A DNA stretch of 64,000 bases from Hyphomicrobium_A sp963726795 (lineage in GTDB: Bacteria > Pseudomonadota > Alphaproteobacteria > Rhizobiales > Hyphomicrobiaceae): contig CAVSDD010000004.1 of NCBI GenBank assembly GCA_963726795.1, positions 434,001 through 498,000 of the forward strand, given 5' to 3'. The notes under the pieces are model-generated. The model made no database searches. It saw nothing but the letters and a program-made list of their open reading frames with translations, and was not told where the DNA came from. The position numbers and the translations under genes were made by a program. Below are positions 34,034 through 42,246 of the stretch, piece by piece; position 1 is the first letter of the stretch, and every line of letters starts with the position of its first letter.

Positions 34034-35074
34034 TCACGTTTGCGGGCATCGCCAAATCTGCTGCCGGCACTCGGCAAACGAGACCAACAGTTGCTGGTCC
34101 TCATCCCACAACACGAGACGCACGCAGCTCAAACTCCTCATGAGGGTCAGCCGGCCGGTCTGCGCCAGCATGGGATGGTCGCGCAGCACTTCAGGCAGTC
34201 GATAAAACGGAATGCGACTGCAGAGATGGTGGACATGGTGCATGCCGATGTTGGCCGTGAACCAGCGCAGGACCGGCGGCAGGTCATAATGGGAGCTTCC
34301 ATGAAGCGCTGCCTCGTGCACATCCCACGCAGAGCCCTTGCTCCAAGTTGTCGTCTCGAACTGGTGCTGCACGTAGAATAGCCAAACACCGATCGAAGCC
34401 GCGAGTAACGTGATCGGCAGATGCACCAGCAAGAACGGGCTTGCGCCGACCAGCCAGATCATGGCGGCGGCCAAAAGCGCAATCGCCGCGTTCGTGAGCA
34501 TCGGGCTGACCCAGCCCTTCCAACCGCTGCTCATCAATCCCACGGGAAACCGGTGCTGCACCAGAAAGAGAAATGCGGGCCCCAGCCCGAACATGACCAG
34601 GGGATGACGGTAGAGCCGATAGCGAAGCCGGCCCCACCTTGGCCGAGCCAGATACTCGCGCACGGTCAGCGTATCGATGTCGCCGATGCCTCGCTGGTCC
34701 AAATTGCCGGAGCTGGCATGATGGATGTTGTGGCTGCGCCGCCAAAAATCATACGGCGTGAGAGTCAAAGTGCCCAGCAAACGACCGACCCAATCGTTGA
34801 GACGCCGCTTGCGGAAAAAAGCACCATGACCGCAGTCATGTTAAATCATGAACAGACGCAGAAGTAAGCCGGCAGCCGGAACAGCTAGCATCAGCGTGAA
34901 GACGTAGCCTTGCTTCAGGCTGGCCCACATCACAATCCAGACCAAGACGAACGCGCCAGCCGTGACAGCAAGCTCCATGGTGCTGCGTGCACCGCTCGAC
35001 TCGCGATAGCTGCTCAGCAGGCGACCCCAGTCTCGCGCATGGCCCGCTCGATTTTCGATTTGTGCGTCATTCAA
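34034..35074 (-). pseudogene. Fatty-acid desaturase with an in-frame stop in the first His box
   Basis: Translation from 35074 gives a membrane N-terminus (LAVTAGAFVLVWIVMWASLK), then LLRLFMI and a TAA at 34841-34843, followed in the same frame by HDCGHGAFFRKRRLNDWVG and the rest of the desaturase. The stop replaces the residue before HDCGH, and a single C-to-T change from CAA (Gln) explains it. The other boxes, SHNIHHASSG and GMHHVHHL, are intact. The span is 347 codons, normal for soluble-electron-donor membrane desaturases. Unless read through, the gene is dead; a sequencing error is possible. Confidence 0.82.
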
Positions 35075-35477
35075 TGGAAGCTACTCCGACTGCAAATGGG
35101 GCCGACGTTCGACAGTCACGCTGCCACCGATTTCAAGGATCCAAGTCATCACCGCATGTTCCCCGACCACCGCGGCTCCTGGCAAGTGGCTGATATGGAG
35201 GTGTTGCGCAAGCGCTAACCCATCGCGGCCCGACCGACGCGCGGAGCTAACATGGATTAGTCCCAGATGGTATCGCCTTGGCGGCTTAAATGATCGCTCG
35301 ACACGCAGGCGATAAGGGGCGAAACAACACGGGCTTTGCCCCATCTTGTGATCGGTATCCGCCGCACGTGGCTTGATCGGCCCGAGGTCCTAGGCAGCCG
35401 CAACAGCCTGTTCACAGCAAACCTGGATCAGCACTGCTGGTGCCAGATTGGGCTAGCATCCCCCAAAGGAAACCAAA
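35075..35477. other. Gene-poor interval, divergent promoter region
   Basis: Four hundred bases separate the desaturase start from the small gene at 35478. Short open frames exist on both strands but none has a ribosome site and a plausible protein. The region should hold the promoters of both neighbours; I see no clear consensus. Confidence 0.4.
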
Positions 35478-35717
35478 ATGGTCCAAGCAGATCGTACCAA
35501 CGACGCCGAGGGCCTTGCCGCCCTTGGTATCTGTGAATCCCTGGTTCTTGCGTTGACGGACCTGAAGATAATCAGCGAGGTGGATGCGCGCGATCTCTTC
35601 AACGATGTCGTTACGTCACACAGCAATGCTGCAACGGTTTCAGCCACGCCAGAGCGGCACCGGGCAGTGGTTGATATTATTCAGCGCATCCTCGCCGGGA
35701 AGAATGGGACGAACTAA
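35478..35717 (+). CDS. Small hypothetical helical protein
   Basis: The 79-residue product (opening MVQADRTNDAEGLAALGICE) is predicted to be all helical, with SLVLALTDLKIISEVDARDL and RHRAVVDIIQRILAGK segments. No signal or membrane segment. AAAGGAAACC precedes the ATG. It resembles short proteins found near stress genes in rhizobia, but I can assign no function. Confidence 0.5.
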   Translation: MVQADRTNDAEGLAALGICESLVLALTDLKIISEVDARDLFNDVVTSHSNAATVSATPERHRAVVDIIQRILAGKNGTN

Positions 35718-35783
35718 AATGGGCCCGCTGTTGCTTGGCGATTACGGGCAAGCGAACTCTCGACATGGGTTGCGGAGCAGCCC

Positions 35784-36506
35784 TTAGCCGGCTTCAGGAA
35801 GTGAATCGAGGTAGCCGCCTCGAAATCCGGAGAGCTTCCTCAGGCCGCTCAAATCATGAATTTGCACCGTGCCGCGGTGGACGGTCAGCAGGTCGAGTTC
35901 GCGCAGTTGGCGCAAAACTCGGTTGACATGAATGGCGCTGAGGCCGAGCGCGTCTGCGAGGACATATTGGCTGAGTGGGCATTTGAACTCAGCCTCGGTC
36001 GCCAGCCCAATCAAGTTCAATCTCTCGGCCAGCTCCATGAAGAAGTGAGCGGTGCGCTCGAGTGCGCTGCGGCGCCCGATACTCACGAGGTGTTCAACCA
36101 CCATGGCTTCGTCGCGCGAAGCTGCCCACAGTATCGCGGCAGCGAGCCGCGGAAAATCACTGAAGGTCTGCAAAATCCGGCTCCCGTCTACCGCGCTTAC
36201 AACAGCGTCGGTGAGGACCTCGAATGAATGGTCCGCGGTTCGCAGAAGCGCGCTGCGAAGGCCTACACAGTCGCCGGCGATCGGGAACGAGATGATCTGA
36301 CGGCCGCCGCTGGGCAGATCCTTGTAACTGCAGGCCCACCCAGCTTGCAGAATAAATACCTTTTGACCCGGCTGTCCCTCATGGACAAGCTGCTTGCCCC
36401 GCTTCACTTGAGATGTCGGCGTTTGCAGCACGGCGAGACAATGTTTCTCCTCGGGCGACAACGGCACAAACGCATTTAGCTTTCGTGCCAGGACAGTATC
36501 GACCAT
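35784..36506 (-). CDS. Crp/Fnr-family transcriptional regulator
   Basis: The start is the ATG at 36506 (GCGAGG upstream). The 240-residue protein has an N-terminal cyclic-nucleotide-type beta-barrel (VKRGKQLVHEGQPGQKVFIL, then GWACSYKDLPSGGRQIISF), a dimerisation helix and a C-terminal winged helix with CPLSQYVLADALGLSAIHVN as the recognition part. It has no Fnr-type N-terminal Cys cluster (only one Cys in the barrel, two elsewhere), so oxygen sensing by Fe-S is unlikely. Relatives of this subfamily regulate stress or exopolysaccharide genes in rhizobia. Confidence 0.82.
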   Translation of the reverse strand: MVDTVLARKLNAFVPLSPEEKHCLAVLQTPTSQVKRGKQLVHEGQPGQKVFILQAGWACSYKDLPSGGRQIISFPIAGDCVGLRSALLRTADHSFEVLTDAVVSAVDGSRILQTFSDFPRLAAAILWAASRDEAMVVEHLVSIGRRSALERTAHFFMELAERLNLIGLATEAEFKCPLSQYVLADALGLSAIHVNRVLRQLRELDLLTVHRGTVQIHDLSGLRKLSGFRGGYLDSLPEAG

Positions 36507-37240
36507 GACAGGACCTCGCCTCGGTGGCCAATGAGCGTAAAATGGCGCACCGCCAGAAGACGTACCCGGTGCGGAGCGTGAAGGCCAAGCGAACAAGTCT
36601 CCAGACGCTAACATAGATCAGCATGCGAACTTTGTTTTGTACGAAATGCACACTTTGTTCGCGCCGAGCGGTGCGCGTGGACCAAAAGGGTCAGAGGAAC
36701 CGGCGCTGATGCGTTTGTTCTCCGTTCGACTTTTGACGAGTGGGTGTGCTTGTCCCAAGCAGATATGCAGCGGGATCAGTCGCGGCCCAAGGTTCCGCGA
36801 GGCATCCGCCGCACGACGCTGGACGCCCTGAGGCGCGAGGATCGACAGAAGCGTGCGATCGAGCGGGCGCACTTGCAACCCAGCAGGCACGCGAGTAGCC
36901 CCAGCTTTCAATTCTCGTATGCGATGGGTCACTTGATTTGCTGCGAAGTACTCGTTGAGCGCAAGCAACTCGGTGCGGTTTTACCGCGCGGAACTAATCC
37001 AGGTTAGCATGCAACGGTCGAACATTACCGATTCAAAAAATTCACGGCGACATTTCGGTTTGAAGCCATAAGCGGTGTTGATCTAATTGTTTACTGCCTG
37101 GATTAAAAGGCTCCACAGCGAGTGCTCACACTAATTCAAATTAGTCCGCGGCGCGGCGCTCCCACTATCTTCATCGTCGTGAAAGTGCCGTGCCGTGCAT
37201 TGCAGCGGCACGCTGGATCAGCCGGCCCAGGGCGACGCAA
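36507..37240. other. Long interval without a convincing gene
   Basis: Several frames of 60-116 codons exist here on both strands, but none has a good ribosome site or recognisable protein. The composition is more AT-rich than the rest of the window, especially 37018-37145. It contains a palindrome at 37130-37145 and two direct copies of ACTTTGTT at about 36630 and 36650. It may be a remnant or regulatory region. Confidence 0.45.
37130..37145. repeat. Perfect palindrome ACTAATTC/AAATTAGT (possible operator)
   Basis: ACTAATT (37130-37136) and AATTAGT (37139-37145) are exact inverted repeats with a two-base centre. It stands about 95 bases before the next gene start, where a regulator binding site would be expected. 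No regulator is known to match it. Confidence 0.35.
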
Positions 37241-37552
37241 ATGCAGTATACGGCCCCCAACGATGGCGCGATACTCGACCTGATGACGAGTGTGCTTGAG
37301 ACGGCGTGGATCGCTGCCGGCGCACAAATTGGGACCCTATCGCAGGCAGACAGAAATGCGATGGCAGCGGCGATTTCAGAGGGCGTCGTTGGCGGAGAAC
37401 TGCGCTTCCTGTTTCTCTACCGGAAAGCAATAGACACGTTGAATGCGCCCCGGATCGAAGCTCCGCGGGCAAGCGTGATCTTGGAGCCGCCCCCGCCGGC
37501 TATACCTGTCTTTGCCTTGTACCCGGTGCGCACGATGGCAGCGTGTCGTTAA
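37241..37552 (+). CDS. Small hypothetical helical protein
   Basis: Start taken at the ATG at 37241 (an upstream in-frame GTG or similar codon at 37190 has no ribosome site). The 103-residue protein has a helical N-terminal part (MQYTAPNDGAILDLMTSVLE), LSQADRNAMAAAISEGVVGG, and a Pro-rich C-terminus. Its central pattern (D-R-x-A-M-A-x-A-I-x-E-x-V-x-x-G-E) matches the small protein at 38822, so the two look like distant paralogues in the same neighbourhood. Function unknown. Confidence 0.5.
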   Translation: MQYTAPNDGAILDLMTSVLETAWIAAGAQIGTLSQADRNAMAAAISEGVVGGELRFLFLYRKAIDTLNAPRIEAPRASVILEPPPPAIPVFALYPVRTMAACR

Positions 37553-37654
37553 TGGCGTATCGGGTGCGAAATGCTCGAAGCGCTCCTGCCGCAACTCGGC
37601 TACAAAACCCGTGCGCAAAATTGCGCTTAAGGCTTAAGCACGTCGTCAGTTGAA

Positions 37655-37867
37655 TTGAATGTTCGGGAACTTCAACTGCTTAAGCGTGCTTGTCCTGGTA
37701 TGCCGTTTTCAGCAGCCGTTTTAGGAGCCGCCGAAAGCAGCGGGCAAATTGACGAATCGTCTGGCACGGGGGCGATCGAATTGAAAAAAATAGTCGAGAG
37801 CCGTGAAATCCTAACCGGGCACGGATCTACGTCTTTGTGCATTCAGGAAAGTGAGCAGATACCATGA
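37655..37867 (+). CDS. Doubtful short coding region upstream of the first response regulator
   Basis: A 70-codon frame from a TTG ends with a TGA that overlaps the ATG of the response-regulator gene (ATGA at 37864), which would allow translational coupling. The sequence itself has no recognisable features and no clear ribosome site at its start. It may only be chance. Confidence 0.25.
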   Translation: MNVRELQLLKRACPGMPFSAAVLGAAESSGQIDESSGTGAIELKKIVESREILTGHGSTSLCIQESEQIP

Positions 37868-38367
37868 ACGGCCTCGGAACAGAGGGCATGCCCATTGATG
37901 TCCTTCTCGTCGAAGACAGCCCTGGTGACGTTCGGCTTACGCAGGAAGCGTTCAATGAAGCCAACCGCAAAATCCGCTTGCACGTCGCGACGGACGGCGT
38001 GGAAGCAATGGCCTTCCTCAACAGGGTCGGCATCCATGCCAAAGCGCCGCGACCCGATTTGATCCTGCTCGATCTTAATCTGCCAAAAATGGACGGGCGC
38101 GAGGTTTTGGCCAGCATCAAGGGCGATAGCAGCCTTTGCCTGATCCCCGTCGTCATCCTCACGACATCCAATTCGGAAGCGGATATCGTGAAAAGCTATC
38201 AGCTCAAGGCAAACTGCTACCTGAGCAAACCCGTGCAGCTCGATGAGTTCGAGACCCTCGTCAAGAGCATCAACGACTTCTGGATGACGAAGGTGAAGCT
38301 GCCGCATCAAGTGCCCGGGCACGCACCTGACGATCCAATCGACGGAACGGGAAGGGGTACGTCGTGA
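37864..38367 (+). CDS. CheY-like single-domain response regulator (Rcp1 type), copy 1
   Basis: The 167-residue protein is one receiver domain: acidic pocket VLLVEDSPGDVRLTQEAF, phosphoacceptor D70 in DLILLDLNLPKMDGRE, T/S in ILTTSNSEADI and K in CYLSKPVQLDEF. The G-D-x-x-L-T-x-E-A-F start and LNLPKMDGREVL are typical of the Rcp1 type, which often pairs with phytochrome-like histidine kinases. No kinase gene is nearby, so its partner is elsewhere. The stop overlaps the next gene (GTGA). Confidence 0.88.
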   Translation: MNGLGTEGMPIDVLLVEDSPGDVRLTQEAFNEANRKIRLHVATDGVEAMAFLNRVGIHAKAPRPDLILLDLNLPKMDGREVLASIKGDSSLCLIPVVILTTSNSEADIVKSYQLKANCYLSKPVQLDEFETLVKSINDFWMTKVKLPHQVPGHAPDDPIDGTGRGTS

Positions 38368-38825
38368 ATAAGATGGGCGGGGCCGGAATGAGAGTTGAAG
38401 TTCTGCTCGTTGAGGACAATCCGGGGGATGCCCGGCTGACGCTGGAAGCGTTTCACGAAGCAAACTCGTCTGTCCGTGTGCACGTGGCTTGCGACGGCGT
38501 CGACGCGATGGCGTTCTTGAGACAGGAGGGCACTCATATCCATGCACCTCGACCTGCACTCATCTTGCTCGACCTCAACATGCCCAAGATGGACGGTCGT
38601 GAGGTCCTGGCCCTCATCAAGGCGGACGCGAGCCTGAGGCAGATTCCCGTCGTGATCCTGTCTACGTCCGAGGCGAAAGCGGATATTGCTCATTGCTATG
38701 AGCATCAGGCGAACTGTTACCTCAGCAAGCCGGTGCAGCTGCCCGAGTTCGAGAGCCTTGTGAAAGGCATCAATGATTTCTGGCTGACGAAGGTCAAGCT
38801 GCCGCAACCGGCGGGAAGCACATGA
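38364..38825 (+). CDS. CheY-like single-domain response regulator (Rcp1 type), copy 2
   Basis: Begins at a GTG at 38364 that overlaps the stop of copy 1. The 153-residue protein has the same layout: VEVLLVEDNPGDARLTLEAF, D70 in ALILLDLNMPKMDGRE, STSEAKADI and CYLSKPVQLPEF. It is the result of a tandem duplication: about two thirds of aligned residues agree. Its stop overlaps the next small gene (ATGA). Two receivers in a row without a kinase suggest phosphate relay or competition for one partner. Confidence 0.88.
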   Translation: MNKMGGAGMRVEVLLVEDNPGDARLTLEAFHEANSSVRVHVACDGVDAMAFLRQEGTHIHAPRPALILLDLNMPKMDGREVLALIKADASLRQIPVVILSTSEAKADIAHCYEHQANCYLSKPVQLPEFESLVKGINDFWLTKVKLPQPAGST

Positions 38826-39040
38826 CCTCGGATCGTACCATCGCAGACCTTGAGCAAAAAACGCAGTACCTGGTGAAGGCTCTGCTGGATACGACAGCGT
38901 CGACAACCGGACTAAGTTTCGAAGACGAGCGAACCGCTATGGCGATCGCTGTCCGCGAGGCGGTCGCCGATGGTGAGCGCAACGATCTATGGCTTCAGCG
39001 GATAGCCCTGGACGCCGTAGGCCGGCCCTGGATCGCGTAG
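38822..39040 (+). CDS. Small protein coupled to the response regulators
   Basis: The ATG at 38822 overlaps the stop of the second response regulator, so its translation is coupled. The 72-residue product is helical (MTSDRTIADLEQKTQYLVKA, then DERTAMAIAVREAVADGERN) and has no known domain. It shares a core pattern with the protein at 37241. A role as a partner of the response regulators is inference from gene order. Confidence 0.6.
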   Translation: MTSDRTIADLEQKTQYLVKALLDTTASTTGLSFEDERTAMAIAVREAVADGERNDLWLQRIALDAVGRPWIA

Positions 39041-39419
39041 CTGGGCCGAGGCAGCCCGGTCGCTAGCGCGCACGCACCGCCTGGGTGCCGGGACGGGCCG
39101 AGATTCGGCACGATCTACAATGAAAGTTGTGACAGCAGTCGGCAGCTTCGCTGCGCATCCTTTGATGGTGTGTCGCCCTGTTGCGGTGCTCCGCCTCTCA
39201 TACCGTGCGCCACAGCTCCGATAATTTTCGGCATCTGGTCTGCATTGGTGCACTTCAACCCGGTTCCGTTCCCTCCAAGCTTAGCGCGATGCCGAGCGCT
39301 CGCCTTAACGTGGTGGCGGCAGGGGAGCTGCCAGCAAAATGCGTTGCAAAAAACGGCGCGGCGAACGCCGGGCCGCCCGTAATTGCGTGCGCAAAAAAAC
39401 GAATTTGGAGGAAAATCAG
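39041..39419. other. Interval without a convincing gene
   Basis: About 380 bases. No good coding frame was found apart from overlapping fragments of the next gene's upstream extension. It holds the ribosome site GGAGGAAAA of the amidohydrolase at the right end and presumably its promoter. Confidence 0.4.
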
Positions 39420-41162
39420 GTGAGCAAGGACAAGAAAGTCGATCAGGAATCCCAGGACAGTGAGTTCAATTCCAAGGACTGCGGAATGAGCCTGTCGCGC
39501 CGTGGTTTGCTTATGGCAGCGGCGGCGGGAACGCTCTCGTCGGGGATGACCTTCGGGCACATTGGCGGCGCGCTGGCGGGCGGCGGCGGGCGCGACGACG
39601 ATCGCAACAATGGCAGGAGGGACCGCCGCTGCAAGGGTGACAGCACCGACATTGCCCTGATCAACGGCAAGTTCGTCGACGGCTCCGGCAAAACCTACCG
39701 CGACGTCGCAATCAAGAACGGCCGCATCTTCGCGCTGAACAGCGTGCGCGGCCTCGATGACGGTGCGCGCGTCGTCAACCTCAATGGCCGCACCGCGATT
39801 CCCGGCCTCATCAATATGCACGTTCATCACTCGCGCACGGGAATTACCCCGGAGTACGAGGTACGTGACATCGAGACGGCGTTTAACATCAGAGAGATAC
39901 AGGAACTGATCGCCCGGCGGGCCAGGGGCGTGCCGCAAGGACACTTCGTCGGTTGCCATCTCGGCTGGCACTACGTGCAGCTGGCAGAGGGCCGGCCGCC
40001 TACGAAGGCCGAACTCGACGCCGCCGCGCCGAAGCATCCCGTGTACATCTCGGGCCGCGCCGGCTGGGTGGAAGAGTACTTCTCGGTGGTGAACACGCTC
40101 GGCGCCGCGAGGTTCGCCGCCGCCGGCATCTCCGTCGACTTTAACGGAAAGGTCTCCTCGGCGACGACGCCCGAGCAGTGCCTGGCTGCCATAAACTTGA
40201 CGATGACCGACGAGGACCGCCTGCGCATGACGTGGGACAACAATGCCTGGTCATTGTCCAACGGCGTGGTCAACGTTCTCGATCCCGGAGTTTCCGCAAC
40301 CACGGCACGTGCCTATCCCGCGGTTGAGCTGTGGCGGCAGGGCATGCTGCATGTGCGGCATCGCTTGAACTACGCCTCGAACACGCCGGATCAGGTGGCC
40401 ACGCGCGCGGCCAATGTCTTCCGCTTGCAGGGCGACGACCTGATCCGCGCCGGAGGCTTCGGTGAGACCATAGGCTCGCGGCCGGTCACCTCAAGTACGA
40501 CCTTTGAACCGGTGGCGAAAGCCATCGCGCAAGCCGGTTGGAAGCTGCAGAACCACACGGACTTCTTCGCCGACGTGGATTTCCAGGTGGCTGCATTCCA
40601 GCGCATCGCCGCCGATATCCCGATCAAGGACATGCGCTGGCAGCTCATCCACTGCTTCCAGACCACCGCGGCCCAGTTGCAAACCATGAAGGCGCTTGGC
40701 GTGGGCGTCGATGTGGAGAACGAGCGCTATCTCGATCGCCTCATGCGAGGACCCGGACCGTCCTACCGCCTGATGGTCGACTCGGGCATCGCTATGGGCG
40801 CCGGCACCGACGGCAGCAACTTCTGCCCCAACAACCCGTGGCTCAACATCTACTACATGACCACCGGCGTGAACGTGCGCGGCATCCCGGAGAACGCGAG
40901 CCAGAAAATCTCGCGCCTCGAAGCGATTCGCATCTGGACGGCTGGCAGCGCCTTCCAGAACTTCGATGACGACAAGGGCTCTTTCGAGGTCGGCAAGGTG
41001 GCGGACCTCGCCGTTCTGAGCGACGACTTCCTCACCTGTACCGACGCCAAGCTGCGCAAGATCAAGTCGGTGATGACGATCGTCGGAGGTAAGGTCGTGC
41101 ATGAGGGCGACTTCCCCGACTACGGGACCGTCAACGACAACTTCCACTACACGACCCCATAA
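39420..41162 (+). CDS. TAT-exported amidohydrolase family 3 protein
   Basis: I place the start at the GTG at 39420, as GGAGGAAAA is upstream; an ATG at 39487 is an alternative. The 580-residue protein has a twin-arginine signal (MSLSRRGLLMAAAAGTLSSG). The mature part is an amidohydrolase of the YtcJ (COG1574) type: DIALINGKFVDGSGKTYRDV, NLNGRTAIPGLINMHVHHSR (H-x-H metal motif), a barrel with further His and Asp residues (LIHCFQT, AMGAGTDGSNF) and the closing KGSFEVGKVADLAVLSDDFL. It probably acts in the periplasm on an amide or ester; the substrate is unknown. Confidence 0.82.
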   Translation: MSKDKKVDQESQDSEFNSKDCGMSLSRRGLLMAAAAGTLSSGMTFGHIGGALAGGGGRDDDRNNGRRDRRCKGDSTDIALINGKFVDGSGKTYRDVAIKNGRIFALNSVRGLDDGARVVNLNGRTAIPGLINMHVHHSRTGITPEYEVRDIETAFNIREIQELIARRARGVPQGHFVGCHLGWHYVQLAEGRPPTKAELDAAAPKHPVYISGRAGWVEEYFSVVNTLGAARFAAAGISVDFNGKVSSATTPEQCLAAINLTMTDEDRLRMTWDNNAWSLSNGVVNVLDPGVSATTARAYPAVELWRQGMLHVRHRLNYASNTPDQVATRAANVFRLQGDDLIRAGGFGETIGSRPVTSSTTFEPVAKAIAQAGWKLQNHTDFFADVDFQVAAFQRIAADIPIKDMRWQLIHCFQTTAAQLQTMKALGVGVDVENERYLDRLMRGPGPSYRLMVDSGIAMGAGTDGSNFCPNNPWLNIYYMTTGVNVRGIPENASQKISRLEAIRIWTAGSAFQNFDDDKGSFEVGKVADLAVLSDDFLTCTDAKLRKIKSVMTIVGGKVVHEGDFPDYGTVNDNFHYTTP

Positions 41163-41171
41163 GCGGGGTCG
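41152..41171 (+). terminator. Hairpin at the end of the amidohydrolase gene
   Basis: CGACCCC and GGGGTCG form a seven-base stem with a six-base loop that contains the stop codon. No T-tract follows on the plus strand, so efficiency is uncertain. Confidence 0.4.
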
Positions 41172-41284
41172 CGTTGCGCGAGATACTGGCAGTCCGTCCC
41201 CTCCAGCGGTAGGGGGCGGGCTTCCGTGCATTAGAGGGTCGGCATCTGGGCGGCGCCGGCCGCAAGACAGGGCCGCGATATTGA

Positions 41285-41361
41285 TGGTAGCGGGACCCGG
41301 ACTTGAACCGGGGACCTACGGATTATGATTCCGCCGCTCTAACCAACTGAGCTATCCCGCC
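41285..41361 (-). tRNA. tRNA-Met (CAT), elongator type
   Basis: A 77-base tRNA read leftward with CCA encoded. The acceptor stem GGCGGGA pairs with TCCCGCT. The anticodon stem GCGGA/TCCGT holds the loop ATCATAA with anticodon CAT, and the T-loop TTCAAGT is present. It lacks the initiator tRNA features (the three G-C pairs next to the anticodon loop), so elongator Met is favoured. An Ile (lysidine) tRNA with the same anticodon cannot be fully excluded. Confidence 0.92.
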
Positions 41362-41453
41362 ATCAGATGGCGTCTATAAGGAGCGGCGTCCGAGACTGTC
41401 AAGCTCGGCCGGACCGCACGCCACGAGTCCAATGGCGGGGCTGATACCTTGGC

Positions 41454-42161
41454 TCAGCGCCCGCCGCGCTTCACGAAGCGGAGCATCGTGAACAACCCGA
41501 ACGGCCGCAGCGACTTGCATTCGACCAGCTCGAGCTCGTCACAGACCGTCACGCGCGACTGATCGAACACCGAGCGCCAGCCGATCCGGTCCGCGAACGG
41601 CGCCATGCGCCGCTCCACCCAGCCGCGGATGCCTTCGCGTTGGCTGAAGTGATTGACCAGCATTACCTCGCCGCCGGGCTTCACAACGCGGGAAAGCTCG
41701 CGCATCACGGCTTCCGGTTCCGGCACGACCGTCATGACGTACATGGCCACGACGGTATCGAAGGCCTCGTCGGGAAAGCGCAAATCGGCGGCGTCCATCT
41801 CGTGCAGGCCGGTGACGTGATCGAGCGCGCCTTCGGCGACGCGCTCCCGCGCCTTCTCGAGCATCTCCGGCGACAGGTCGATGCCGACCACTTCAAGGTG
41901 CTCGGAGTAGTCGGGAAGCGACAGGCCGGTGCCGACGCCGACCTCGAGCACGCGGCCAGAGCGCGAGTTGATCACCTCGACCGCACTGCGGCGTCCCTCG
42001 CGGGCTACGAACCCGAAGGTGTGATCATAGACCGGTGCCCACCGCCGGTAAGCGTCGATCACGGCGCTCTCTTCGATGCGGCCGATGCCGACGATGCGCC
42101 CGTGGGCACGTTCCAACAGGGCACTGCCGCGCCGATACTCGGTCTGGGACATTGATTTCAT
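41454..42161 (-). CDS. pmtA: Class I SAM methyltransferase, PmtA-like (phospholipid N-methyltransferase)
   Basis: The 235-residue protein has a Rossmann methyltransferase core: VLEVGVGTGLSLPDYSEHL (motif I), VVGIDLSPEMLEKARERV (motif II), FDTVVAMYVMTVVPEP (motif IV). This set is typical of the Rhodobacter-type PmtA, which methylates phosphatidylethanolamine toward phosphatidylcholine at the inner membrane. The symbol is tentative, since closely related methyltransferases with other substrates (UbiE-like) exist. It is transcribed leftward, downstream of mnmA on the same strand. Confidence 0.68.
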   Translation of the reverse strand: MKSMSQTEYRRGSALLERAHGRIVGIGRIEESAVIDAYRRWAPVYDHTFGFVAREGRRSAVEVINSRSGRVLEVGVGTGLSLPDYSEHLEVVGIDLSPEMLEKARERVAEGALDHVTGLHEMDAADLRFPDEAFDTVVAMYVMTVVPEPEAVMRELSRVVKPGGEVMLVNHFSQREGIRGWVERRMAPFADRIGWRSVFDQSRVTVCDELELVECKSLRPFGLFTMLRFVKRGGR

Positions 42162-42246
42162 GCGGTTAGCTCGCTCCTGTGGCCTGCGCCGGCTTAACCA
42201 TCCTAAATTTTCGACCGCCGGTCAAAGGCCAAGCCACAATTGCGGC

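Noticed and set aside
32701..34104. A 467-codon frame antisense to udgX
   Set aside because: UdgX on the plus strand is unmistakable. The antisense frame is compositional.
36618..36968. A 116-codon minus-strand frame and an 87-codon plus-strand frame in 36.6-37.0 kb
   Set aside because: They overlap each other, have no ribosome sites and look compositionally random.
41101..41328. A 75-codon plus-strand frame ending MVAGPGLEPGTYGL across tRNA-Met
   Set aside because: It is the complementary strand of the tRNA and appears in many genomes as a false gene.
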